Shown here one piece after another: positions 19,001 to 28,937 of a stretch of 28,937 nucleotides of DNA. Location of the stretch: assembly GCA_036939355.1 (NCBI GenBank), contig JALLAP010000162.1, forward strand, positions 1 through 28,937, in the 5' to 3' direction. Positions within the stretch are counted from its first letter, which is position 1. The number at the start of each line of letters is the position of its first letter. The DNA is from Thalassiosira profunda. Its lineage: Eukaryota; Bacillariophyta; Thalassiosirophyceae; Thalassiosirales; Thalassiosiraceae. Position numbers and translations under genes: made by a program. The notes beneath the pieces are model-generated. The model worked only from the letters and a program-made list of their open reading frames with translations. It did not search any database and was not told the origin of the DNA.

Positions 19001-22000
19001 CAAAAGAAAAGAAATGTGAGAATAGACCAGGGAACTCGGCATCAAGCAACACCAGATTCAACCCACCTCGCTCCACGACAAGAGGGCGTGCATTGCCAAG
19101 TCCTCGCCGCCCAACTCCGGAGACCTTTCTGCATCCGGACTAGGTTGATTCGGCGCCTTGCCAGCCAGGCTCTGACCGCAGCCCAAAGCGAAGACCAAGT
19201 CCGAGATGACGCGGCGGCGGCCCTCCCCCGAGCGCGCCACGAGGCAGACCATCAATCTAGCCGTAGCCTGAGATAACCGCGTTTGGTTGTACGCCAGCTT
19301 CTTCCGGCGCTTGGCACTCTCGCTAACTTCGCCACTTTCGGGTTCGTCCGGAAGCTCTCGAGGCTGCGGGAGCAGCTTGTGAAGGAGGTACGACACGGCA
19401 GTCTGCGGCGGATCGGGACATCCAAGCACAGCGTTGTGAACAGTGATGTCCTTTGCAGGCATCCGGAAACGATGCACCGCCGCCCCACAGGCGGGAATCG
19501 CGAGCACCAAGTCCGAAAGAGTGCCCAAGTAGTCCAGCGTCGTGCTGTATGGATCTTTTGACCCGGGAGGCGCCTCGGCGGACCGGACAGTCTCCTTGAG
19601 CAGCAAGGCCGTGACATGGTTCGCAGGAGTCCCGTTCAGCTTCAACTGTTGGTGGTTCTTGGGAGCCTTTGGCGATTTCGTGGGGCTTTGTTTCGATGCC
19701 CTTCGCTGGGGCGATTTGCTTCGCCGTCTGCTTCCTCGCCGTGGTTGCTCCTCTTGACTTCCCAGCTTGTCGGCCGCAGTCGTCTCGTAGCTGTGCAAGA
19801 CCAAATTCCACCTGGCTTTGACCCTCTCCTCGCCGCTAAGCAGAAGCACCTGCGAGCCTCGGGAGCTCGACAACGAACTCGATTGCGAGCCCGTCGCCTC
19901 GATTTTGACGGACGACGTCATCGCCTTGAGAAAGACGGCAGGATCGCGGCAAATGATTGGCGTAGCCTGTTGCATAAAGTTTTTGAGGTTCGTCTTGGGC
20001 TGGCTTCCGGCTCCGGATGCATTCGGGTGTTGCCGACGATGGATCTTGGTGACAACGCTCCTGATTTCACTCTCCATCATGGTGTGCAACGTCGCCTCGT
20101 CCTCCAACATTCGCCGCAGCAAAAGAGTAATGAGAGCATTCTTTGCAGGGAAGCTCGTCGATCGATCTGGGAGAGCGAGAATCAAGTCCGCGCCCCCTGC
20201 AGACAGGCAAGATGCTGCGAGTTGGCGGGAGTGCAGCAACCTTAACAGGAGGAGCAAGATTGCATTGGTGATCGACGGCGGAGGAGAGACTTGCTCCAAA
20301 TGGGCCTTGTCGACCACGCCCTTCTTCAATTTCAGCCCCCCGAGGAGCTGCAAGCAAAGCTTGCCCAACGCCTCTGATGATGCGTCCGGCAAAAGGGGGA
20401 GGTAGGTTGGAATGGGTGGCAGGGGAGCGGTCTGCTCGCTAGCTTTCGGCTTGTCGTCTTTGTCGTCCTCCGCTGGGGAGTCGCCCGGCTCGGACTTCTC
20501 CTGGCTTTGCTTCTTCGCATCTTCCGCCTCTTTCTTCTTCTTCGGCGTGGCTTTGCCCACCTCCTTGTCCATGACCGTCGAAAAGACACTCTTCGCGGTC
20601 TTGGCCAACGCAGCAGTCTTCTTCTTGTGCTCGGCCAGAACTTTGCCCAGCTCGCTCCTCTTGGACTGCCCCGCCTCGACGCCTTCTAGCGTGACTGTGG
20701 TTGGCTGCGCCATGACTGATGGGAAATGAAGAGAAAGACAACAACGAGCATAAGATGTGCACAAAATCAATTGGGCATAAGATGTGCACAAGATGTGCAC
20801 CAAACTCTCCAAACACTCACCCTCTAGCAGCAGGAGTACAGGAGCAAGCCACCTGGGCCAGGCCGCGGGTGCCTCTTTCCCACGCAGTGCCGATGAGGTG
20901 GTGTGTGTCAACATCCCCACCAGGCCCTGCTGGAGCACAAACGGTCGGGACGATGGCTCAGCACGTGTCACCACGACAGCTGCGTGAACGAGAGCTGCAA
21001 AGTTGCATTCGTCTCCTGACTTCACTCGGCAGCTGCTCGAGCTTTGGACATCGAGCTTCGATCTGACCCGCTCCAACAGCTGCGTCGTGATGTCCGTTTT
21101 GAGGGCGGGATACTGCCGCATGAGGTCGAGGAGGAAGTTCGAAACCACAATGATGCTTCCCTTCGAATCATCCTCCATCTGTTGGTTTGACTGCCTTGCT
21201 GTATCTTCGTCACCCCGCTCAATGACATCGACGCCATTTGGCGCATTCGCCTCGATGACATCCAAGCAGATTTTGCACAGGGAGGACTTGATCGTCTCGC
21301 AGTACTCCTTCGCCTCGGCAGCCAGCTTTTCCTCCAGCTCTTTCTCCTTTTGTGCCTTGAGCTCCTTTTCTGTTGGAGTTTTGGGCTTTGTCTCTTCGTC
21401 CTCTTTGGCATCAGGGGGTGTATCTGAATCCGAGCGCGCCTGACTTTCTTCTGCGTCGCCGGCGGGTTCGTTCGATTCATTTGCCCGCTCTTGCTCTTCG
21501 TTTGCTGCTGCAGCCTCGCGCTCTTGACGCTCACGCTCCTCGTTCTGCCGCTGCTGCTCCAACCGCCTCTGTTCCCGCGCGGCTCTCCTGCGTTCGAGCG
21601 TCCCGGGAGACGAGGGCGGATGCGTCAAGGCGTATTCCATGGCCACGTCCACTCTATTGGTGCCCGTCGTCTCGAGCGCCTCTTGCGCGTGGTCCCGACT
21701 GAATCCCATCTCCGCCAGCCTGGATATCGACTCCTCGCTCGGCTCGAAGGGCTCCGCATTCTGCTGGGCCTCGGCCAACTCGCGCAGCGCGCCTCCAAGC
21801 CCTCCGCCGAGCTGGCCCATGGAAGCCAAGAGCCTCCCCTGCCTCGAACCCTGCGGTAGGTTGCCCAACACCCCACCGAGGTTCGGGCGTTCCGCGGAGC
21901 TGATTTGCGGCTCGATGACTTTTGAAGCCTCTTCCAGGCTTTTCAACACGTCGCTCATGTAACCGATGAACGGGTGCATCGCGTGCGCCGGCATCGACGG

Positions 22001-25000
22001 GAACCGGTCGTCGGACCACACCTCGCGGGACAGCTTCGCCAGCTGCAAATGCAGCGCCCTCGCCAACTGGGCCGCGTTGAACTGGGAAGACGAGGCGTCG
22101 TCGTCGTCGTCCGATCCCTTCTTTTGGGAAGTATTGGCGACCAGGGCGATGAAATCGGACGCTTTCATCTTCGCCAACGCCGAGGCCGTGGTGGACTCGA
22201 TGATGAGCTGCCGCGTCATGAGCCTGCGGAGGAGGGACAACGCGGGAGGTAGGGAGCTGGCAACAGCACGGCTTTGCACCTCTCGAGGCGATGATTTGTC
22301 GTCCTCCGGGCTTCCCCCTTGCTCTCGCTGCTCCAACGCCGCCTTTTTCTTGGCCGCAAAGTCGCCGAGGCTGTGCATCAGAACGAAACGTATGGCGGAG
22401 ACGATGGCTCCACCGCCCTCTGCCTCTGGCGACGACTCTTCGGTTGACTCGGGGCGTTGACTGCCAGCGCCATTGGCCATGGCATACACGGAATCCTTCC
22501 GGCCGTCCGAATCGGCAAGAAGGAGGTTCAGCAGGAGCGGCACGTTGCATTGACGCCGGTCTCGCTTCTCCTCGAAGAGGGCGGCCATCAAAAGATCGAG
22601 CTGATTGCCAAGATACATGGCCTTGGATGCGTCGCTCGCCGATGGAGACTCCTCGTCCATCGCATCGCCCCCCTCTCCGTCGTGGTCGCCATCGCTGGCG
22701 TAGGCGAGGTTGGCCTTCAGGTTGGCGCCGAGCATCTTGGCCGCGGCGAGGATCTCCGCTCTGACCGGGCTGCTCCCCAAGGAGGACCGTGGCGGAGGCC
22801 GTATGCCGGAGATCATCAGTCGCTGCAAGCTGGCGAACAAGCTCGCCTGGCCGCCGTGCAGCCGCGCCAGCACCACCGCCCCCACGCTCCGCAGATCGGG
22901 GATGCCGCACTCCCCCCTCGTCGCCTCGACGACCTCCCCCTCCATCGACGGCGGGGCGCCGCCCCCGCCCGACCGGACGTCGAGCACCTCGGCGATGGCT
23001 TCCCGCCCGTGGCCGCGGGTCATCTCCGACACCCACCCAATAGAGGTGCGGTACCGCACCACCCCGGAGGAGTTGACGCACCGGTCGTACGCCAACACCA
23101 CCTCCCCCACCTCCAGGCTGCCGACGCTGTCGCACCGGTCGATGTCGATGCCGTTTCTGACAATGGCGCCCTCCGGACACACGATCCGCAGTTTGTACAC
23201 TGGCGCTCCCTCCGCCGGCTGGCGCCGCAACCGCGCGTCCCGCTCGTCGAAGCCCTCGGCCGTGCGAACGCGGCACACTTCCATCAGGGCGGAGCGGTAC
23301 AGCGCCCCGAATCGATCGACCACGTTCCCAAAGGACTCGCCGGCCACCTCCGCGCGCCACTCGTTCTCGCGTCCGGCCAGGAGGCCCGCGGCGCCCAGCT
23401 CGGCCGAGCGCGCGGCCGCGGCGCGGACGGACCCGGCGAGGGTGCGGGCAAGTCGGTCGACGGCGAGGGTCGATCGGAAGATAGACGCGAGCCGCTGGAC
23501 GAGCCGCGCGTTGGCGGGAGAACATGCCAGTTCGTGGAGGGGCACGGAAGGCGCGTCCGTCAGCGGTCGGGCGGCGGCGAGGGCGTCGTGGTGGGAGAGC
23601 TGGGATTCCAGCTGCGACACGAGTTTCTGGAGGAGCGCGTGCGGCTCGCTCGTGTGGCTGCAGAATGAAGATATTGCAGAAATGGTGAGCGACGAAAGGA
23701 AGAATGCCGGCAATACCCTCCGACGACGACAAACAAACGAAGAGGCTCACCTCATGACGGTCTTCGCCAACCCCTCCAGCGTCCGGCCCGCGCTCGAAAC
23801 CGTCCCGCCCGCGGCGCCGCTCGCGCACGACAGCTGCGCGACCAATCCCCGCCCGCCCGGGACGACGGCGTATCGGACCAGTTCCAACAGGGCGTCGTAG
23901 CCTCCCGCGCCGACGAAGGGGGCGACGTGGTCGTCCGCGTGCAGAATCTGCTCGAGCAATTGGCCCACATTGTGAACGTATTGCGCGAGCTGGGTCCGGC
24001 GGACTTCCAGATCGGCGTCGCTCTCCCTCGCGTCATCGCAGTTGGTGTTAGTCACGGCGGCGTCCTCGGCGGCCACCAGTTCTTTCCCCAAATGCGCCAC
24101 CCGTTCCATGACTCCCACCACCGCCGTGATCACCACCGTCTTCAAGCTGGGCGTGTGGCGCATCAGCTCGTCCATCCCCGTTCCCACGATGGCGGCCAGC
24201 TCGTTCAACAAGCACCGGCTCTCCGGCATGGCGTACTGCGGGGAGCAAAACACGGCCAGCAGGGCGGGAAAGGGGTTCGCCGTCTCAATAGCGGTGGCAC
24301 CGTCCTCCGTGAGGGCCAATGCCGAGAGGACGTTGGGCACGGCCATGAGGAGCTCGGCCGACGGAGCGATGGCGGGGGCGCCGTAGGATTCGGGACGCGC
24401 GTCGAATTTTTCGGGTCCGCGGAGGAGCCCCAGGAACGAGGCGGCCAGTCCGCTCGAATGCACAAATCGCACCACCTGCGGATCGGCGTTCATCACGTCG
24501 CTCAAAAACGTGCTCGCCAGCGCCGCGAGGACGCCGCCGTAGTCGGCGGGGCGGTCGAGGATCTCCGTCAGGAGGGAGTGTACTTCGGATCGGCGGAGGG
24601 TCGCCCCGGGGGACGGGGCGCGGGGATCGGCGGTTCCGCCCGCCGACGGCGGGTGGAACACGACGGTGAGGCAGTTGACGGCGCTGAAGAGGAGGACCCG
24701 CCGTGCGGCTTGGAGGTGACGCGGCGGCTTTTTCGTGGCGGCCGCCTCCCCTTCGGCACTCTCGTCCGCCGTGGCCTCGTCCTCCCGCTCGGAGAGCCAT
24801 TTGATCGCGTCCATCTCCGCGCTCAGTCGCTTGACGAGCACCTCGACGCCGTCCAGCTCGTGGAACGCCGCCAGCGCCGCGCCGTGGGTGACGACGGCCC
24901 CCTCGAGGATCTGGATTGCCTGCGCGGTTATGAATTGGAGGAGGGCGTCGGCGTGCGATTCCTCCCCTCCTTCGTTGAATGCCGCGCTTTTGTCGGCTCC

Positions 25001-27385
25001 CCGGTCGGCGGCTCCCTCGTCAGCGGCCTTGGCGCACTCCAATTTTACCGCGGCCCGCCCCGCATCCAACGCGACCGCGTGCACCAATGCCGGCACCGCG
25101 CCGGACTCGGTCAACCCCGCCGTGCCTCCGGGAACGCCCACCGCCGCACTCGCGAGGGTCAACACGGCGTCGACGAACTCCAATCCGCGGACGAGGCGGA
25201 CCGAGGCGGGGGGCGACGGGGGGCGGGTGGAGCGGAGGAAGGCCAGGCCGAGGGCGAGGCCGACGTCCTCTTCTTCCGCGCTGGTTGGGGTTGCGTCTCC
25301 TTTCTTCTCCTCTTCGGGGGTTTTGCCCTCCGCTTTGCCCTCCCCCAACGATGATTTCAACGCCGCGGCATCCCGCAGCAAGAACGAGTTCAGCGCGGCC
25401 AGCGCGCACCGGAGCAAGCTCGGCAATAGGCCACCGTGCTTGCCCTTCCCGACGCCCAATTCCGCCAGCACGTTGGTCTGCCGCGCCACCCCGCACAAAC
25501 TGCCGGTGGTTGCATCGCGCCTTGCCACGAGGGCGGTCAGCGCCTCCACCGCCAGGGTGCGGAGGGTGTAGGGGACGGTGGGGGGATGGCCCAACGCCAG
25601 CAATGCCGCTCCCCTGTCGTCATTGTCATCCTCGTTGGACAGCCCCCCGCCCGAGACGTGAGCGCCGCTCACCGTCTCTTTCAGCAAATCGGCCATCTCC
25701 CCCGCCAGTTCGGGCTGGGCGCCAAAAATGGCAGAGAGGCGGGCGGCGCCCCCCGCCCCCGAGAGGGCGTGGATGAGCGCGGTGAGGGCGCGGAGGCGGG
25801 TTTCGAGGAGGGCGGTGCGGGTTGAAGGAGTGTGGAAGGCGCGGGCCAGGCGGACGGAGGCGAGGAGGGCGAATTGGGAGGCGGGCGGGAGGGGGTTGGC
25901 AGGCGATTCCTCGCTGTCGTCGGTGTTGGTGGTGTTGTTGGTGGTGGTCTCGCCGCCCCGCCGTTCGTGGAGCTGCCGCCGGATTTCGGCGAGGCACTCC
26001 CGATGAATCCGCGCCGTGCTCTTGAGCCGCGGGGCCGACGCGACGTTGTTCCCCTCCTCGGTCCGACGGCGCTTCCCCGCGGGCGACTTGGCGCCCTCCT
26101 CGTCCTCCGTCGCAAACAGCCCCTCCCGCGGCACGCGGATCGACACCATCGCGCCCGTGGCCGCTCCCTCTGCGTTGTCGTTGGAGGCCGGTTTGCAGCG
26201 GCACTCGAACGAGAGCTCCCCGGCCCTCCGGAGGAAGAGGCGGCGCCGCTCCTTTTCCAATGCGCGGCGCTCGTCCTCCCCTTCCTCCTCGGTCGTTTCT
26301 TCCGCGGCGTCGGCGTCCTTCTTCTCGTCCTCCGTCGGGGCGCCTCCCCCAATATCTTTTCCTCCCTTACTCCCGTCCTTCGCGGCAGTTGTGTCACTCG
26401 CTTCGGTCGGCTCGCCCGCGTCGTCCGCATACGCCTCGGCCAGCGCGGCGTCGTCCAACCCCGCGCACTCTCTCAATCCCAATCCCGTCCCCCGGCCGCC
26501 CCACCCGGCGCTCAAACAGGTCAATCGCCACATGACCTCGGAATTTTCCCCCCGCTCGTGCAATTGGGTGGCGTGCCGTCCCCCCTCGGGGGCCTGCTGC
26601 TTGTGCAACGCCGGGGGGGCCGCCAGGGCCGCGAGCGCTTCCACGGCCAGGTGGGAAATGGCGTCGGAGGAGGAGGCGAGGAGGGAGGAGAGGTGGGACG
26701 TAGAGCGATAGAGGGATTTGGACGTGGCGTTTTTGAGGAGGGCGCATTGGAAGGTGAGGAGGGCGATCACTTGGCGTACGGCCGGGGCGGGCGGCTCATC
26801 ATCAGTCTCTTTGCCCGTGGCACTCTGCTCCTCGGAGGTTTCCTCCTTGGCAGCCTCGTCTCCACCTTTCTTCTCGTCTCCCATGTCGCTGCCGCCCTCA
26901 TTGCTGCCCTTCCCCCACGCCGTCTTCTTCTTCTCCCGCGGGAGCAGCAACAGCGAGGGATGCGCGTCCATCAAATAATCGAGGGCGGCGTCCATGGCGT
27001 TCAGGGGCCGGATCCACTCGTGCAGGTCGGCCTGCTCCTGGAAGCGCCACCGCGGATATTTCTCCAGCTCGGCCGCCAGCGCCTCGACGTCCAGGGGAGG
27101 CTGGTCGGGGGAGACCTGCACCCAGTCGCTGTCAGCGTCCGTGGCGTCGGCCATGACGGCGTCCCCGTCGCCGCTGGCAGCCCCAGTCTCTGCCCCTTTG
27201 CTGACATCACCCTTAGCCCCACCGATGGTAGATTTGGAGGCGGCGGAGCCAGCGGTGGAGCCATGGGTTCCCCCGGAGCCGGACGTGGGGTCGAACGAAC
27301 TCAACCTCTCGAGGAGCGCGATTAGTTCGGGATCGTCGATGGTCTGCCGGGCCACCCCCGCGGTGGAGGCGACGATGGGCGCCAT
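13084..27385 (-). CDS. HUWE1: Giant HECT-type E3 ubiquitin ligase, HUWE1/TOM1/UPL1 class, nine exons
   Basis: Exons: 27385-23751, 23657-20821, 20715-19067, 18989-18212, 18127-15580, 15504-15159, 15081-14331, 14251-13834, 13759-13084. All eight introns (74-105 bp) are GT-AG and all phases match, giving about 4545 residues (human HUWE1 is 4374). Order: DUF908/DUF913-type N-terminal armadillo region (LHEWIRPLNAMDAALDYL; CLLNELAAIVGTGMDELMRH at about 1055); an SH3-like beta segment (about 1365-1438); UBA domain (about 1850-1890, ISRLAEMGFSRDHAQEAL); charged helix; very long acidic linkers; ubiquitin-binding motifs (DPEVFASLP twice, FLASLAPDLRQEIL) at about 3440-3545; HECT domain (about 4190-4545) with catalytic Cys in AHTCFNALDLP, residue 4512, codon 13186-13188. 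It should conjugate ubiquitin to misfolded, nuclear or ribosomal proteins. The start is the first ATG in the frame; an upstream exon is possible. Confidence 0.93.
13760..13833 (-). other. HECT gene intron 8, with a fragment like introns 2 and 4
   Basis: A 74-bp intron starting GTGAGTCG and ending CCCGCAG. On the plus strand it contains GTGCACAAGATGTG, a 14-base exact match to intron 2 of the same gene. The rest is not alignable by eye. It may be an older, diverged copy of the same intron element. Confidence 0.5.
16497..16712 (-). repeat. 108-bp tandem duplication encoding two ubiquitin-binding motifs
   Basis: Two adjacent units of 108 bp (about 16497-16604 and 16605-16712), each starting GATCACCTCCCT on the plus strand, encode near-identical 36-residue repeats in the HECT ligase. 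Both carry CPPDxDPEVFASLP followed by EEMQREVI or DDMRREVI. These are UBM-like motifs as in HUWE1. A third, more diverged motif (FLASLAPDLRQEIL) lies just C-terminal. Confidence 0.85.
18128..18211 (-). repeat. Introner-like repeated intron, copy B (HECT intron 4)
   Basis: An 84-bp phase-1 intron from GTGAGTGTTTGGAGAG to ATTGTCAG. Its first 40 bases differ from intron 2 of the same gene at only two positions. Further on the two share a block ending GTGCACATCTTATGCTCG. It contains three copies of a GCACATCTT-like word. It is 28 codons long with no in-frame stop, so it reads through if retained. Confidence 0.8.
20716..20820 (-). repeat. Introner-like repeated intron, copy A (HECT intron 2)
   Basis: A 105-bp phase-1 intron from GTGAGTGTTTGGAGAG to CCCATCAG, closely related to intron 4 over about 80 bases. 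It has an extra pyrimidine-rich 3' end and three copies of GTGCACATCTT. It is 35 codons long without an in-frame stop. Splicing is supported because joining the flanks (GAG G + TC ATG GCG) restores the frame and removes a Cys-rich stretch that looks out of place (ECLESLVHILC). Confidence 0.8.
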
Positions 27386-27917
27386 ATGGCCACGCCCCCC
27401 CGCTCCCGGCGCGCCTGTGGGTTGGTGTTGTTGGAGGCCGTCGGCCGGGAGGTTCTTTTCGGTCAAGGATAGGAGGCCGCTTCTTGGTGACCGGTGACCC
27501 CCTGAAATCTTTGCCGCGCGCTCAGAGCGGCAGTATCTACGTACCTAAGTACGTAGTTTTGGTCTGCCTCTAGATATGAATGTACTGATTCCTACGTATT
27601 GATTTTGCGCCTCTCTCCCGCCAAAAAGCCTCGAGCGAGATCTTTTAGTGGCCCTCCTCTCCTCCGCGCGGCTGCTCAAGCACGGGCAACAAATAAAGGC
27701 AGGGAAGGAGACAGAGGAGGCAGAGGAGCGGCGCCGGTAGAGGATCGCCAAAGAGGATCAGCAGCGGCAGCGTCTAGAGTGGGGGGTAGCGCCGCGCGCG
27801 CCTTATCGGTCGAGGAAAGCAGCCGCGCCTCAGAAAATCTTTGCACATCAAAGGTACTATTGGCGGTGCACCTCACCACTTCGGGCTCGCCTTCGAATAA
27901 TTCTCGTCCAATCAAAG
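27386..27917. promoter_or_regulatory. Divergent promoter region of HECT ligase and LRR_5 genes
   Basis: This is the head-to-head gap between the HECT ligase and the LRR_5 gene. It contains a perfect inverted repeat at 27537-27556 (CTACGTAC, 4-base loop, GTACGTAG), another CTACGTA at 27592-27598, and a direct repeat GGTGACCGGTGACC at 27486-27499. There is no clear coding frame. The HECT frame stays open upstream of its ATG to beyond 27466, but without another ATG, so a short 5' exon or longer N-terminus cannot be ruled out. Regulatory function is inferred from position and symmetry only. Confidence 0.4.
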
Positions 27918-28676
27918 ATGGCCGACGAGGGCGAAGGGCCGCCGCAGCAACAGCAGCAGCAGGAGGAGGCAATTCAAAATGAGAAGGAAGAAGCGGCCCT
28001 CCGCGCCGACTTGCAACGGCGCGGCGACCGCGTCCGCATAACGGACATCGACGGCAACGCCCCCTCCATCACCATCTACTGCCGCTCCGACGCCGAGCGC
28101 GAGGCCGAGCGCAAGGCCGAGGAGGAGGACTGGAACGTCTTTCACAAGGACGACAACTTCCGCCATCGCTTCCGGGTGCGGCGGGTGAAGATGGCCGAGG
28201 ACGTGACGTCCATCGGGGAGGGACGGATGGCCTTCATGTCCAATTTGGTCGAGGTCGATTTCGGCAACGTGACGGACATTGGGAACTACGCGTGCTTCAG
28301 CGCCTACAAACTCCAAACGCTGCACAATTTCGAGGGGGTGAAGAACGTCGGGGACTGGGCGTTCCGGGCGTGTTACGCCCTCGAATCCCTCGTCGTCCCC
28401 GCTTCCGTCGAGACGATGGGGTACCGGGCGTTTGCCAATTGCGTCAACCTCAAGGAGGTGATCTTGGAGGAGGGCGTGCAGGAGATCGGGGAGGAGGCGT
28501 TCATGGGGTGCTTCGCGCTGAAGAAGTTGAAGGTGCCCAAATCGGTGAAGAGGATTGGGAAAAACGCGTTCGATCAGTGCACTCAGTTAGTGGATTTGGA
28601 GCTGCCGCACGACAATCGGGGGGAAAGCGAGAAGACTGAGGCTGCGACCGGCGGGGAGGAGGTAACAAATGAATGA
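27918..28676 (+). CDS. BspA-like leucine-rich repeat (LRR_5) protein
   Basis: A single exon of 252 residues starting MADEGEGPP. The N-terminus has a Gln run (CAG/CAA repeat at about 27945-27960) and a charged helix. From about residue 90 there are about six LRR_5 units of about 23 residues with the family signature IG..AF..C..L..L..P..V: ITSIGEG-like at the start, then GDWAFRACYALESLVVPASV, GYRAFANCVNLKEVILEEGV, GEEAFMGCFALKKLKVPKSV and GKNAFDQCTQLVDLELP. There is no signal peptide or membrane segment, so it is probably intracellular. LRR_5 proteins are abundant in diatoms and usually of unknown function. The tail is acidic. It is convergent with the partial gene at the right edge, 82 bp away. 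Confidence 0.85.
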   Translation: MADEGEGPPQQQQQQEEAIQNEKEEAALRADLQRRGDRVRITDIDGNAPSITIYCRSDAEREAERKAEEEDWNVFHKDDNFRHRFRVRRVKMAEDVTSIGEGRMAFMSNLVEVDFGNVTDIGNYACFSAYKLQTLHNFEGVKNVGDWAFRACYALESLVVPASVETMGYRAFANCVNLKEVILEEGVQEIGEEAFMGCFALKKLKVPKSVKRIGKNAFDQCTQLVDLELPHDNRGESEKTEAATGGEEVTNE

Positions 28677-28758
28677 AGATGTTTTTTCTCAATGTCTTCT
28701 CGATTTTAAGGTTATGTAAAGGAGATATCGCCATCGCACTCAATTAACTGGTTTGCTG

Positions 28759-28937
28759 CTACTTAAAGAAGCGCAAGACGCCTGGAATGATGATATTCAT
28801 ATCGCTGCCGCAGGTCTGCCTCACCTCCGCACCCCCCTCGTTGCCGTCCATATTGGCCCTCCAGATGGCAAGCTCGAGCATCGTCGTCACGTCCAAACGG
28901 TCGTAGTAGGCGAACCATTCTCGGATAGATGCGATTT
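28759..28937 (-). CDS. C-terminus of a diatom-type LRR-family-like protein (runs off right edge)
   Basis: A minus-strand frame is open from the window edge to the TAG at 28761-28759, giving 58 residues: IREWFAYYDRLDVTTMLELA, then IWRANMDGNEGG, then a Cys/Gly turn (RQTCGSDMNIIIPGVLRFFK). This resembles, from memory, the conserved tail (LLELAIWKA..., C..NCGADIIIPNVL) of many uncharacterised diatom proteins, several with LRR_5 repeats. The N-terminal part is outside the window, so domain content is unknown. The assignment rests on this short tail. Confidence 0.55.
   Translation of the reverse strand, partial: IASIREWFAYYDRLDVTTMLELAIWRANMDGNEGGAEVRQTCGSDMNIIIPGVLRFFK

Noticed and set aside
21654..23828. 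724-codon minus-strand frame overlapping HECT exon 2
   Set aside because: It is the same strand as exon 2 in another frame and rich in Arg/Gly/Pro, typical of GC-rich shadow frames. The UBA and SH3-like text is in the other frame.
27386..27466. Upstream extension of the HECT ligase to 27466
   Set aside because: This stretch has no ATG in frame; the frame begins with TTG. The first ATG is at 27385. An unseen 5' exon remains possible.

Overview
This is a nuclear eukaryotic window. Its genes have short GT-AG introns of about 75-280 bp, mostly starting GTGAGT or GTAAG, and the coding sequence is GC-rich. The gene families point to a photosynthetic stramenopile, most likely a centric-diatom-type genome: two LRR-type families I associate with diatoms, a degenerate MYND protein, a conserved secreted beta-rich protein, and secreted Cys-rich proteins. 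The lineage is inferred from family resemblance only.

Layout. (1) 1-912, minus: 5'-part of an acidic, probably nuclear protein running off the left edge. (2) 1702-3186, plus: degenerate MYND zinc-finger protein. (3) 3294-3668, plus: two-exon 90-residue coiled-coil protein. (4) 3908-5140, minus: three-exon secretory beta-rich protein, divergent from (5). (5) 5322-9693, plus: gamma-tubulin complex component 2 with a long N-terminal extension, interrupted by one N flanked by a perfect 72-bp duplication that looks like an assembly artefact. (6) 9778-10865, minus: two-exon secreted, probably GPI-anchored Cys-rich protein carrying a segment almost identical to the first helix of histone H2B. (7) 11456-12873, plus: frameshifted LRR-family gene. 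(8) 13084-27385, minus: a nine-exon giant HECT E3 ubiquitin ligase of the HUWE1/TOM1/UPL1 class, about 4545 residues, reconstructed exon by exon with every phase matching. (9) 27918-28676, plus: BspA-like LRR_5 protein. (10) 28759-28937, minus: C-terminus of another diatom-type protein running off the right edge.

The genes do not form a pathway. They are independently transcribed, packed head-to-head or tail-to-tail with gaps of about 80-600 bp. No RNA genes, CRISPR arrays or prokaryotic elements were seen.

Most notable observations: (a) two introns in the HECT ligase gene (20716-20820 and 18128-18211) are copies of one another, which is the signature of introner-type intron multiplication; both are phase 1, a multiple of three long and free of in-frame stops. 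(b) An H2B helix sits in a secreted protein. (c) GCP2 has an apparent beta-trefoil-like region N-terminal to its gamma-TuRC domains.
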